NCBI RefSeq assembly: GCF_020520425.1
Contig: NC_079487.1
Span: forward strand, 66,084,398-66,148,397
DNA length: 64,000 nucleotides
Direction: 5' to 3'
Source of the DNA: Spinacia oleracea
Taxonomy: Eukaryota > Streptophyta > Magnoliopsida > Caryophyllales > Amaranthaceae
Positions within the stretch are counted from its first letter, which is position 1. Each line of letters starts with the position of its first letter. The translations under genes were made by a program, and so were the position numbers. The notes beneath the pieces are model-generated. The model had not been told where the DNA came from, ran no database searches, and saw only the letters and a program-made list of their open reading frames with translations. Of the stretch, positions 45,640 to 57,879 are shown in pieces.

Positions 45640-47052
45640 GTTTCCATTGTCTCATTGGAACTTTTAGTTCCAATTGAGGCAAATTTCACTGCGTTTTCTT
45701 GTCTGTTGTTTATGCCCAGGTCTTCTAGAACGGGTACCTTGGTTCCTCCCGATCCCGATCTTGGTAAGACCCTTCGACAACTCAAAAAGAAACAACATAA
45801 GAAGAAGCAGTCAGGGTCTCAAGACTCACATACTCCATCGAGTCACATGATGTCTAAATCCCTGAAATCATATGGGGTGCCTTCCTCGAGCAATGTTCCG
45901 ACTGGGCTCACAATGCCAACTATTTAGGCAATCAACTTTGAGATCAAGCCCGCTCTAATCTCCATGGTATCTCAAAATCAGTACGGTGGTCATCCATCTG
46001 AGGAACCCACTAACCATCTGCAAAGGTTCAACCAATTGTGTGGTACTATCAAGCATCAAGGGGTCACACAAGACTAATTAAAAGTTATGTTGTTTGGTTT
46101 TAGCCTTTATGATAAGGCTCATGCATGGTTGAATGATGTCAAGGAGACAGAGTGGAGTGCTATTTCACATGCCTTTCTAGAAGAATTCTTTCCACCCACA
46201 AAGACTGCTGAAATAAGGCACAAGCTGACTACATTTACTCAAGAACCAGGTGAATCACTTAGGGAAGCCTGGGATAGATTCAAGGCATTGCAGTGGTCTG
46301 CCCGCATCACATCGTTGAAAAATGGTTTTTGGTTCAGATTTTCTACCATGGTTTGCAAGATGATACAAAGAACACCGTTGATTCTGCTGCTGGGGGTATT
46401 TTTCTTGACAAAGAAGTAGATGCAGGTTATGATTTTCTTGCCAATCTAGTTGCCAATCATTATAGCACTACCTGAACCACATTAAAGAGGGGCAAGATGG
46501 ACGTTCCTTACAAGTGGCAGCCTTGAACTTAAAGATTGATTCTTTGAAGGCTCCTCAGTCTGGTACTCCCCCAATGAGTATCAATGTTATGTCTAGTGTA
46601 GCTCCAGTGACAACTTCTTACTGCAAAGTATGTGGCATCCAAGGTCATTTTGGTCATGAGTGTTCTTATAGTCCGCAGGATACCACGCAAATGGAGCAAG
46701 TGAATGCTTTTCAATAGAGGCAACCCGATGACCCATATTCCCACTCATACAATCCAGGTTGGAGGAATCATCCAAATTCCTCATATCGGAGCAACAATGT
46801 TCAAAACCCTCAACCCCAGCAACAATGGTCACAACCACAATTCCATCCACCTCAGCCACATGTTGCCAGGCCTCCATTTCCACAAGGAGCCTCACATAAT
46901 GCTCCCTAGGGGTTTAATAGACCCCCGCACCAAGGCTATCAGCAACAACCTCCTCAAATCAATGCTAATCTAGAGCCTAACATTGGTGATCTGTATAAGC
47001 TCATGGAGAATATGCAGAAGACCTCAGAGATTGCTCAAAAGAATCACGATGA
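45640..47052 (+). pseudogene. Athila-like gag, frameshifted, split by family A copy 2
   Basis: Fragments run in order: a basic N-terminus (RQLKKKQHKKKQSGSQ), SQNQYGGHPSEEPTNHLQRF, the Gag core (HAWLNDVKETEWSAISHAFL; REAWDRFKALQ), then a zinc knuckle YCKVCGIQGHFGHECSY and a Gln/Pro-rich tail (NPQPQQQWSQPQFHPPQPH). Stops and frameshifts occur around 45927, 46080, 46290, 46475 and 46717. Family A copy 2 is inserted at 47053, and the gag tail resumes at 59306. Confidence 0.85.
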
Positions 47053-48530
47053 TGTGAGGGGGTCGAAAAAGCACGAGGCTAATGCATGACATCGTCCCTC
47101 GTGGGCGTGACGTTGTCAGATCAAGTGTAATTGGATTTCCTGTGAGTTTACACCCAATCGACTAGTAATATAGGAGTCGCCATTCAGTTTTTAACGATAA
47201 TGAGAAAAACTGACAAAACCCGGTTATCGTGACATAAAGGGAGTGCCATTATGTTCGACCACGACGACCATAGGTTCCCTTGTGATCCCAGGTGTGGGGA
47301 TCGCTCAATGTACACCCGCAGGGCAGAGATTGAGAGTTCGGGGGACTATAACTACCGAGAGGAGTGCTCATCGATAACTCCAGAGGCAGGTTATCCTTAC
47401 TAGCTCAACATAAATAATTGAAGGGACATGCGTTAAACTATTAAACTATTCTGAATTGATTTTAGCAATATGCAACACATAATACTAAATCGATCGTGAT
47501 TATCTTATTTAGATTGATTTAAGGTACCTAGCATGATAATTCAATTGTCCAAGGTATTATCTTATTAGGCGTGATAGATCAATCAAATTAATAGTTTGAC
47601 AGTTTTATAAAAGGGTGATGAAAGCGATTAAATCATATGAGGGACACATTACAACGCACCCTTGAGAGGTGCGTTGCGGTTCTCAGAAAACTAACCACTT
47701 TGGCTTTTCTATTTCTCCTTTTATTTAACGAATCTCGGGTTTCCAAGAAATGTTCCGGTACTCAGGCTTAATTCTTCAGCTACAAAGGGCAGGATGCGTT
47801 CTGTTCGACTTTTGGGTCGATTGCGACAGAACGCGGGATCAATTTCGCAGCGTGAGGCTTAGGCTTAAGGCTAGAGTCAATACTCAGACTATGGGATTGT
47901 GTGTCCTTTTTCACGTCAGTTTTTAGGCTGTATTTATAGGGAAAGGGTGTGTGGAAAGATAGATTATAAGATACGAATCCAAAAAGAATCCGGATATAAA
48001 ACGGCTCCAGGCATTTTCAGCGCCCAGGGCTGGGCGCCGAAGATTTCGTCGCCCAAATCCAAGCGTAGAAAATGGGATCTGGGGCGAGTTCCTTGTCAGA
48101 TTTGGACTCTTAGAACATGGAGTTTTTTGAGACTTATCCGAGTCTTTTAGTGCGTATTAACTTTATGACGGAATGCGTCTGGGCCCGTTACGAACTCTAG
48201 GTTCGTTAGGAATTCAATTAATACGTAACTCTTATTTTCTAATTATACCAGGAATAGAATTCCTTTGTAAATTCTATCTCTTTTAGGATTTATGTTGGAG
48301 TGCAACACCTAATTCAGACAGGTTTCTATTTTTCATGATTTTGCCACTTTTAACAACTACCCTTTACGGCAGTTACTGTTCTTAGCAGGTTTCTATAAAT
48401 AGCAGTTTTGGCTGAAATGAAAGGGTGATTGTGATTCGTTATTTTATAGGAGATGCGTTACCAAGTGGAGATTTATGTTCTCATCATCGAACCTTCCCTT
48501 TCGGGAATGGGACAAAAGTAGGCGTCTACA
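47053..48530 (-). repeat. Family A copy 2, 3' LTR
   Basis: A 1478-bp LTR carrying a full palindrome module at 48013-48072. It is followed by GTTAGCCCCCACTTTGATTG, the complement of the polypurine tract. Confidence 0.95.
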
Positions 48531-49019
48531 GTTAGCCCCCACTTTGATTGAGTCTCGAGATGAGACGATGGTCAAAGTATTAGAAGGAGTGCGTCATACA
48601 AGCCATGGTGTATGTGACCTGTTTTGCGAGGGTCTCACGAGCCCCCGAGTGATAACATTTGACTTAAGGGTCATCACTTGGAGTGTCAACACATTCCTCA
48701 CGTGTCATTGGAATTTGTTAACTGATAGTATAGAAACTCCCTCACTTTGTCATTGGAAGTATCTAAAGATTTTTCGAAATCAAAGCTATAAAGTGTAACT
48801 AGGCCTGGCCAAGCCCAATCACGAGGTAAAACGTTTTAAAGATTCTCATTTTCAGGGTTAGCTAAACGAGAAAAACCCCCTTATTTTTATTGGACGTAAA
48901 ACGAAGGAAAATCCAGCACATCGCTCTTTTTTGGAAAAACGGGAAACAAATCCTTTGATTTTTGGAAAAGGGAAACGATCCTTTGATTTTTGAAAAAGGA
49001 TAAACCGGGAAAAGTTATC

Positions 49020-49380
49020 GCTGCAGCGACTAAGGACCTGCGTGGTTAGTGACGTAGACCCCGCCCGCTGAAGGTGGGTGAGCCTGTCCGCTGAGGGTGG
49101 ACGCCCCGTCCGATAGAAATGGACGAATCTGTTTTGATGTGTTTTTTTTGAAAAAAAGGACCTACGCGGTTTGTGACGTAGACCCCGCCGGCAGAAGATG
49201 GCGAGCCTGTTTTTTGTTCTTGAAGACTTCATTTTCTTTTCGTTTTCGAAAACTGAGGACCTGCGTGGTTAGTGACATAGACCCCGCCCGCTGAAGGTGG
49301 GCGAACCTGAATTCGTCTTTTTGATTTGGGACTCGCGTGGTTCGTGACGCGATCTTTCCCGATCGAGGTGGGCTAGTCCC
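49020..49380. repeat. Family A tandem repeats, copy 2
   Basis: Three to four units of GGACCTGCGTGGTTAGTGAC followed by GTAGACCCCGCCCGCTGAAG and a T- or A-rich spacer. Corresponds to 20830-21125 in copy 1. Confidence 0.75.
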
Positions 49381-50405
49381 TATTCCATTTGTTCTTGTGA
49401 TTTTTTTGAGGATTTCTTTTTATTCATTCTTGTAGGAGCGAATTCTTCCGAGGGATGCTCGGATTTAGTTGCAACCTGAACGTGGGTTGACAATGTGTTT
49501 ATACGGACCATAGTCTCGTGGTCATCATCCTTCATGGTTTTGAGCTAGTCTTTACGGTTCAATTCTGCCACTACCTGGGTCCTTGATTAGGGGACTATGT
49601 ATAAGTATTAACGGCGACCCTTGTCTTTGAGGCCGTAATCTGGTTTTATCTTTTAAGATTATCCAAACACGGGACTTCGTATAGCGTAGTCTGGGAATAT
49701 TGTTTAACTTTGCATACTCTCTTTTGAAATATATATTTTCTTTCGAGCCCCCAAGCACTCATGCTTGACGGTCATTTCTTGTCAAAGAGGTTCCTTGGGG
49801 ATACGCATTATGTAATGCCCTTGATCGTGTTTGGGATCGTGCTCGTAAGTGTGAGCGATCTTTGTAGTGGTATGCTACTTTGATGAAGTCGAGGAGTGCG
49901 ACTTCATTTTCCGGGCGACAAAGTTTGCTTCTTTTTTCAATAATTAATACATCGAGCCTACTTTGGCCCAGATTGATCCTTTTGACAAATAAACGCTTTT
50001 TAATTTGAGAAACCAACGACTTGATATTTTGTGTTTCGAAGAATGACCTTGGTTATTATTTTTTCTATATTGCCTTGAAAAATGTACACATATTTTTTCT
50101 TGAGATGAGTCTAAGTTTCGACAAGCTTTAGCATTTATTTTCACTATTCGGGTTCTAAAGGTGCTTTGGGCTTGATCTTGATTACAACAGGGCCTCGTGT
50201 CTACCAACACGGTTTTAGGTCCTTTCCTGCTCCGCGTTTTGTAGGATATGAGCCTTAGGCTGCATTTCCGGCGCCCATGGCCAGGCGTTAAATGTTTCGG
50301 CGCCCAGCCTTGGGCGCTGGAAGTTCTATCCTGGCAGTTTTTCCTGTTTCTGGATTTCTTAACGCGTTTCCGAATGGGATTAGGATGTCACTTGATGCTT
50401 TCGTG
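49381..50405. other. Family A region upstream of the antisense gene, copy 2
   Basis: No recognisable coding. It contains a palindrome module at 50265-50325, about 80 bp before the TATA box. ORFs here are unsupported. Confidence 0.5.
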
Positions 50406-50413
50406 TATATATA
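50406..50413 (+). promoter_or_regulatory. TATA box of the antisense gene, copy 2
   Basis: TATATATAGGGG lies 93 bp before the ATG at 50499 and corresponds to 22091-22098 in copy 1. Confidence 0.6.
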
Positions 50414-50498
50414 GGGGTTAAGTATGTCTTTCTTTTTCACCACTCTCAATCTTTCTCTCTTTTGCAATTGCTTAGCTTTTATTCTTCCCTGCTCTTCC

Positions 50499-51139
50499 AT
50501 GTCGATTCCTCCCTTCTCCCTCCAACGAGTTGTTAGGCGCTGGCTAAGAGCCCCAACTCCTACAGAAAAGGCTTTGTTGAAAGGATACCACTTAGAGGCA
50601 TTCTTAGGCTTACAACAAATTAATATTGATTATAATTTTCTGTATGCGGCCCTGAACTTTTGGGATTCTGATCACCATGTTTTGTCTTTCGGGGTAATGA
50701 AGTATGCCCTTTGCCAGATGAATTTGCTGCGATCCTTGGTTATCTTACCAATGCTACTCCTGCCACCCCTGGCACTGTTGAAGAGGGTAACACAACTATA
50801 GGGGCTTTCCTAGGACTAGATGCTAACATGCTTGCTGAGATCGTTGTGGGTGATAAGGTTAATTTGGCAAAGCTTGTAAAACATCACTTTAGACCTAGTA
50901 AAAATATGACCGAACAGAAATTGAATATTCGAGCACTTGTATTCTGCTTGTTGAACCACTATTTACTGTCGAATAACAATGGCGAGTTCGGTGATATAAG
51001 GTTGATCCCCCTGATCAGCCAGATGGAGAGTTGCTATTCCATTATGCCGTTGGTTGTTGCCGAGACCTTGCTGAGCGCGGATGAGTTGAAGAAAGATGTC
51101 AAGTCTGAATTTTTTAAGGGGAGCCCCCTGTTGCTGCAG
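50499..51139 (+). pseudogene. Antisense additional ORF, exon 1, copy 2
   Basis: It starts MSIPPFSLQRVVRRWLRA and is collinear with copy 1 to the same donor (LLLQ before GTAATC). A one-base loss in a T-run near 50681 shifts the frame, after which it continues MPDEFAAILGYLTNATPA in the second frame. It is intact at the RPSKNMTEQ junction, where copy 1 has lost four bases. The two copies thus carry different lesions and derive from an unbroken ancestor. Confidence 0.65.
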
Positions 51140-51342
51140 GTAATCGATAGTTTATTCGCGCAAAGTAATGCATATGTATTTTTTTTCTTTTTTTTGCCTC
51201 GACAGCCCCCTGCCTGGAGCTGATTTTCAGCGCCCAGAGCTGGGCGTCGGAATTTCTGGCGCCTGGTCCTGGGCGTTGAAAGTGCGCCCCAGGCAGGACT
51301 TTCGTTTATTATTATTTTTCTAATCGTACCTGTTCTTTGCAG

Positions 51343-52328
51343 ATTTGGCTCATAGAACGACTTAGGCTTTTAGAAACTCCTACCGATCCTAAACATTATC
51401 GCCCTATAGCCTTGGGTAACCGCAAGTATTTGCACCGAGGCCAGGACGAGGCCGAGTGGGTCTCCTATTTCACTCATGGCATATGTTCTATTAAGTGGGT
51501 GGTACCGTGGTGGGCTTTGACTAATATGATGGGGGGTTCCGAGGTGTCAGTTTATGTTTCTTTGTTGGGATTATCTCGGCCTCTTTATATCTTTCCTTAT
51601 CGAGTCATGCGACAATACGGCTTAAAGCAAACTATCCTGTTTTCGGATACGGTACCACCTAAAGTAGCGGCCTTTTCACAAGCACGAGTTCAAGCGTGGG
51701 CTAAGTATTATGGTGGCCTCCCGCGTTGGACCGTGGCTACAGATGGCTTTGTAGGTCTTTTCGAAAACTACAAGTTGTGGATGAGTTCTGATGATAAAGT
51801 TGTGAGGACTAAGGCTCGAAATGAGGAGCCGGCTGAGCTTTTGATACCTCGAGGTAGGGCTAAGTATGAGAGCCGTGATCCTGCTAATCCTCGTGACCAT
51901 GGTATTAAGACTGTAAAAGCTCGTCCTGATCGAAAGCGAAAGGAAGTTCCTCCCCGTTCCAGTTCTAGGCCTAAAAAGGTGCCTAACATGAAGGGGCCTG
52001 CCGTTCACAAAAGAAATGCAAGCTCTCGCGGAGATCGTCGCCGGAATAATGTATGGGTTAGGAAGGTTCAGCCCCTAGTAGACTAGTGGCTAATCCAGTT
52101 GATGTTGATAATCATTCCCCTACCATTGTTTGTGCCATTGAGGCTGAGCGGGCTATAACTGTTCAAACTGAAAATGTTTCTGAGGCCTTGGCATCCTTGG
52201 AAGTTAGTGTCAAGGAGCCTGTTCTTATGGAGATTGATATAGGGGCAGCGCAGAAGCCTGTGGGGGTGGACCCTGCGAACATTGCCCTCTACAAAACTTT
52301 ATTTGATGATCCGGAAGAACTCGAGTAG
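51343..52328 (+). pseudogene. Antisense additional ORF, exon 2, copy 2
   Basis: It begins IWLIERLRLLE after the acceptor GTTCTTTGCAG. The frame is open to 52086 (VQPLVD, stop), then a shifted frame carries the conserved tail from about 52110 to FDDPEELE at 52328. The basic tract (ARPDRKRKEVPPRSSS) is conserved. Polyadenylation signal AATAAA lies at 52430-52435. The role is unknown, as in copy 1. Confidence 0.65.
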
Positions 52329-53656
52329 TGTAGTTCTTGTTAGGGTGTAGGTGCCCTTTATTTATTTCAGTTGTGTTTGTTTTTCATTCCTTAGCACTTT
52401 TGTTTTCCTTCTTATTATTTTTAAATATTAATAAAGGCGTAATTTTATTTTTCTTGTTTTCGTTTTGCTTCTCCTCTTTTTTATTTGCTCATTTCCAACA
52501 CTTACGCACATTATATATTTTTTTTATTTGATTGGACCGAATCCATAAATAGGATTGCCTACGTATCCTTGTTAAATAATTTTAACTTAGAATCAGGTCG
52601 CGCGTAGTTCTAGCTAGAATAAATTCTAGGATGCCGAATTCGATAAGTATCTTCTGAGATGGAAACATGTTATTTGAAACGGTAAAATAAGTGAAGTTTA
52701 TTATTATTTTAATCTGCTGCTTTGCCGTAAGCCATGTATTTTGTACAAAAATATGTTCATGTGTTTTGTCATTTTTTTTTGTACGTATATCTGAATACGT
52801 GCTGTACCCCCCCCCCCCCCCCCCCCAAGTGTTCGTTATTTTTCCGTGTATGTGCGGATAAAATGACGAGCACTTCTGGGCAAAATTTGGCAAGCAGAGA
52901 GATTCAGTGCCCAGGCTGGGGCGTTAAAGATTTCGGCGCCCAGCTCTGGGCGTTGAAAATGATTCCTGGGGAGATTTCTTGGCGCGTTGCTTCACATGTT
53001 CTTGCATTTATTTCTTTTTCTTTATTTCATTTTACTTTTTGTTCGTCATAAATCAATTTTGACGCTATTTCGGAAGCTTTTTGGGCTGTTAGCGTTAGAC
53101 GCATTTTCATTCGGATTAATTTTTTCCATTCGTGACTCGAAACGGCTTTGGAAACGGAGTTAGGGTGCGGAAGATATGAAGATCTTTGCGTAGGCTTTTT
53201 TGGGTGGGTTGAGGTGCGTGTTTCTAATGATGTGGATGATGGGGTTATGTTTTTTTTGAGCAACATTCGCATTGGTTGGATTTGATTTCTTTTTGGTTTC
53301 TTTGGGTCGCACGGACTTGACCCTTATTTCTTTGAAATATGAATGGGATGGTATGGTTTACTTTGTGGATTTCGGAAATTGGTTTCGATGTCACGATTCA
53401 AGACCGAGTGGGCCTTGCTATTGGGCCTAAAGTGGGCCGCTTTATTTTTTATATTTGCAAGTATGATTAGTGCTTATTTAGTGTTAGAATAAAATTTTTG
53501 GGAGAAATTTTACGCCTTTATTAATTTTGAAAGTAAGGAAAACACACTGAAATAAATTAACCAATATTCTAAGGGTTCCTAGGACCATATCTAAAGTTTT
53601 ATTCTTTCTATCATCTAAAGAACTACTAGGCGTTTCGCTAAAGTGCTCTCTACGGC
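52329..53656. other. Family A spacer, copy 2, non-coding
   Basis: Collinear with 24007-25302. It holds AATAAA, a C20 run at 52807-52826 (six Cs in copy 1) and a palindrome module at 52902-52960. No RT or integrase sequence is seen in any frame. Confidence 0.7.
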
Positions 53657-56639
53657 TCAAGCCTTGGGTTTAGTCTCGTAGAATCTTGATCCTTCGCCTG
53701 TACTCATCTTGAACTCTATTCCCTTTGCGTTGACCCACTGACATGTCTTCACCCATCCGTTCTCGGCCTCTTCTGGTGTTGATGTAGAAGCGATTAACCG
53801 AGTTGGATCGAAACCTTCATCTTTTGGAGCTAGGGTAGTCATCACAGTCTCATCCTCCATAAGCCTTAATTCGTTAAACAATGTCTATAGAGCTTGGTTG
53901 TCCAATATTTCAGTTGTTTTAGTCTTGGTGAGGTGGGGTGCCTCATCCAAAGTATGGCAGTCATGGAAAATTTCAAATCCGGGCTTTAGCAGGCCATCCT
54001 GAACGAAGGGTTCAGGGAAGTCACAGCATGGGTGTTCTTCTCCTTCCCGGACAAACATACCGTTAAGGGTTCTTTAATATGGGGGAATAAGGGTGGCTTG
54101 GTTTGTCTTGGCTGGCTTAAGGCGTAGCTTAGACAAGTGGTCAGCAATATCTTTCTCCGTTGGTTCATAGCCTAGGCCAAATTAAGGGAGTAGATTTGTT
54201 GGGTAGGGGATGGAACATGTAGTCCTTCTTCCTTATGCCCAATGGAGCTCCCGGGAAATAGCCTTGAGCTAGCAATATTTTAGGGATGACCCGGGATGCA
54301 CGCGGATCTAGGAATGCTAAATTATAGTCCTCAATGACTTGGATGGTTTCCTCCACTTGAAAACCGTAAAGGTCTTCTTCAGTTTCAGCCGTTCCAACCA
54401 TAGTACAACTGATGTCGAGAGGAGGGGCGTGTATTTCCAGAATTACCCCGTTATGGTTAAGTTTAACCATTTGGTGCAAGGTAGAAGCCACACCTCCTAA
54501 GTCATGGAGCCAAGGGCGTCCTAAGAGGAGGTTGAAAGTGGGCTTGATGTCGATTATTTGAAACTTCGTGGTACGTGCCACGGGCCCGGTTTGTATTGTG
54601 AGGTTGATTTTTCCCAACACAGGCCTTCGAGAGTTATCATAAGCTCGTACTCCGTGCGTGGAGGTTTGGAAGTCATCGCTTCCTAGCCCCAAGCAATGGG
54701 CGGTTCGCAATGGGCAAACATTTACCGCTGAACCGTTATTTACGAGTGCTAGGGGGATGTTTTGTCCTTTGCATCCAACCACTAAATAGAGGGCCTTATT
54801 GTGGGCGCCTCCTTCTTTAGGTAAGTCTTTGTCAGTAAAAACTATTGCTTTTTCCTCAACATCTCTTGTGACATGGTTAACCAACGAGTCAGGTGTGATG
54901 TCCGTAGGGACTGAGATGAGGTCAAGTGAGCGAATAAGTTTTTCACGATGTTCCTTTGAAGTGCACATGAGATCACAGATGGTAATCTCGGCTTTAGTTC
55001 TTTTTAGTTGCTTCAAGAGAGGATTTTCGATGACTTCTGCGATGGTGGTGTGCCGTATGTTTCAGGAGTCTGTCTGACTGGGATATCGTCCACGGGAGGT
55101 GGGCGAATATCCTGTTGGTATACCCTTCTGGATCGAGTGAGATTGTCAACTTCGGGCTCTTGAGGGGTGGTGTCAATGGGAGCATGCCCGGGCCAAGTTT
55201 CAGTAAAGAGGTCCTGGCCCGATACTTGAGACAGGTAGACATCTTCAGCATCATCATATCCCACACACAGCACACTTCTCTCTCGATTTGATCCATAGGA
55301 ACCATGGCGAGTGGTGCACCTTGGGGCGTAATATACACCGTAGGATCAAAGTTCTTATTTTGCTGGTTGATCGAGAGAGATGTGACAAGATCCGAGTGGG
55401 CTTTTGTTGTTGTTGGGTTTGCCAACGTTAGGGAGAGGTATTACTTCGTCCTCTATCATATCATGGATTGTGTTTTTTAGATTTCAGCAGTTTTCAGTAT
55501 CATGCCCATTTCCTTGATGGAATTTGCAATAGGTGCCCTCGACCCAATACTTTTTTTTGAATGAGGGGTCGGGTGTGGGGCCTATGGGTCTTAGCTTTCC
55601 TTGATTGGTTAGTCTTTGGAAGGCTTGTACCAGAGTCGACCCGAGTGGGGCAAACTTCCAATCTCGGGTCCATCTTCCAGGGCTCCTTCGGGCTGGGGTT
55701 TCTTCTACGGCATGGACCTCTTGGGCTTGAGGCGTGTGGCCCCTGTTGTAGGCGTTACTTTTGTATGCAGGCTTGCTTTGCACTGTTTTTGCGAGGTCAT
55801 CCTCGATCTTTATTCCTACATCATAAACCCTTTTGAAGGTATCAAGGCCAAAGTACCTGAGATGTTGATTATAAGTTGGGTCTAGGTTGTCAATGAATTT
55901 TTGGACCAATTCAGTTTCAGGAGGCCTATAGATTAGTTGGGCCGCTTGGTCTCTCCATCTAGCAAAATAGGTCGTGAAACATTCATTTTTCTTTTGGAAG
56001 AGGACTTCCAACTCGCGCATGGTGACTTGAAAATCCATGTTTGACGAGTATTGCTTGATGAAGACATTGACAAAGTCCTCCCAAGTGGGGAAGAGCTTAG
56101 GGTCTTGGTGGTAGTACCATTTGAGTGGCACAGGTTCCAAGGACAAAGGAAAGGCAGGCAAATACATGGACTTGTCCACACCTTTCAAGTTCATGGCATT
56201 CACAAAGCTCAAGAGATGATCACGGGGATTGTCCGTGGCTTTGAACTTTGGTAAGTCAGATGAACTGAACTTTTCCGGTAGCTTGCCGGGAAAAGGTTTA
56301 GGATATAGGGAGAAGTACTTGCTCCCCATGGTTTGCTGCAAAACCATTTTTTCGATCTTCTTCTCGTTATCGAGGTCATTTTTGGCTTGCGGCCGCTAAG
56401 GCTTCGTTTTCCATTTTCAGTTGACTCATAAGTTGGGTCATTTGGACCATTTGGTCTCGTAATTCTTCCATGGACATGTTTGAGGGTGCGAATCGAGGCT
56501 GGGGAAGCGGAGATCCTTGAAAGGGGGAATGATGGACGGAGCTTGGATTTACTAAACCTTGTGTTGGTGATGTAGCTTCGAGACGCACTAACCTTTGATT
56601 TTCAGATCGACACCAAGTGGCAAAACCAGCCCTATGCAT
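53657..56639 (-). pseudogene. Family A gag-protease polyprotein, copy 2
   Basis: The minus-strand polyprotein starts at MHRAGFATWCRSENQRLVRL and includes the coiled-coil-like segment (MEELRDQMVQMTQLMSQL), Gag core (PTWEDFVNVFIKQYSS), CHHC knuckle (YCKFHQGNGHDTENC), retropepsin (ALVNNGSAVNV, LLLGRPWLHD) and the same terminal FYETKPKA as copy 1. The protease Asp of copy 1 (DNGS) reads as Asn here, which should inactivate it. Lesions differ from copy 1: a 2-bp loss near 56390, a stop at about 55484 and frameshifts near 55270, 54170 and 53890. Confidence 0.85.
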
Positions 56640-57860
56640 AAGATAAGCTAAAGTTTAGGCCCCAAAGTTAAGCATTACTTAGTCTAGACTTTTGACGACT
56701 CTTTCTATTGGTTTTCTATTCTCACTTTTGGTTGGTACACTTTTGGCTCTTCTTTTGGTCATTCTTTGGATTTTCGAAACATTTGCCCGTGTGACATTCC
56801 AAGTCATCTTAATTAGCATGCTCGGTTTTGGTGCCGAACATTGTCGTCTTAGGAGGCCTAATGGCGACACAAAGAGTTGTTTATTTTATAAGTCGTTCTT
56901 AGAATCGAGTGCCTTTTCTCATACGTCCTCGTAGAAAATTTGTTATAAATCTTTTTTATTGCAACGTATATTTTATGCGCGGGTACCAAGGCTGCTGTGC
57001 ATGACCAAAAGGCCAGGCAGCAACTTCAGCGCCCAGCAAGGGGCATTGGAAATTATTGGCGCCCAGCCAGGGGCGCTGAAAATGCGTCCCTGACTGGTAC
57101 TCGTATTCTGTTCGCGTATCCTTTTTTCGTACATACGACTTAATTTTGCGTGCTTGCCTAATAAAGTCCTTTACGCGTTGTGCAGCGTTGTGGGATCCGT
57201 TACAGGCTGTCCTGGGCGTCGCTTATTTTTGTGGCGATCGCCCGGAGCTGCGGAACACGTATTTTGGTATAACTCTTTGGCCAATTGGTGTTTATGAATG
57301 TTTGGGAAATTTTTAAGGTCGTTGGTTTTCTAGTATTATTTGTCACACACAATCACATAATTCGCTACACATAACTAACATTACAACATGAAGCAAAATA
57401 ATATGTCACGTAGTTGATGATAGGCTTCTATGGGTAATATTTGTGCCGGCTTGGTACTTCCTCTATCGTCGATCCAACACATGCCCCGTTCGGGGTAGTG
57501 CATTCACGAGCGAATTTCGTCCCAAGAGGCCAATCACGATGTAAGCCAAGGGGGCATGCACCAATGAGAGGGACCTAGTGGGCGAGCGATTGGGTTTGGG
57601 ATAGGTGTACTACTAGCGAAAAGTGCCGATTGGACAACATTCGAAGCGTATGCACCCCCCGAGTGGCGATGGGTATCCTTATTCCCAACTCCAGAGATAA
57701 ACATGCCAATGGAGCCAAGATTCGTTATGCGGTTCTGTCCGTTCACATTAATATGCTGATTTTCAGGTCGTCCCAACTTGATAGGGAAATAAACGCGGGG
57801 TAGGATCGTTTCACCCTTCGGCTATTTTGGTTACCTACGAGCACGAGTATTTCATTAACG
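56640..57860. other. Family A 5' UTR, copy 2
   Basis: Non-coding leader with a palindrome module at 57024-57082, collinear with 38848-40060. Confidence 0.65.
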
Positions 57861-57879
57861 TCCCCAGTGGAGTCGCCAC
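57861..57879 (-). other. Primer-binding site of family A, copy 2
   Basis: TGGCGACTCCACTGGGGA on the minus strand, beside the 5' LTR, identical to copy 1. Confidence 0.7.
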
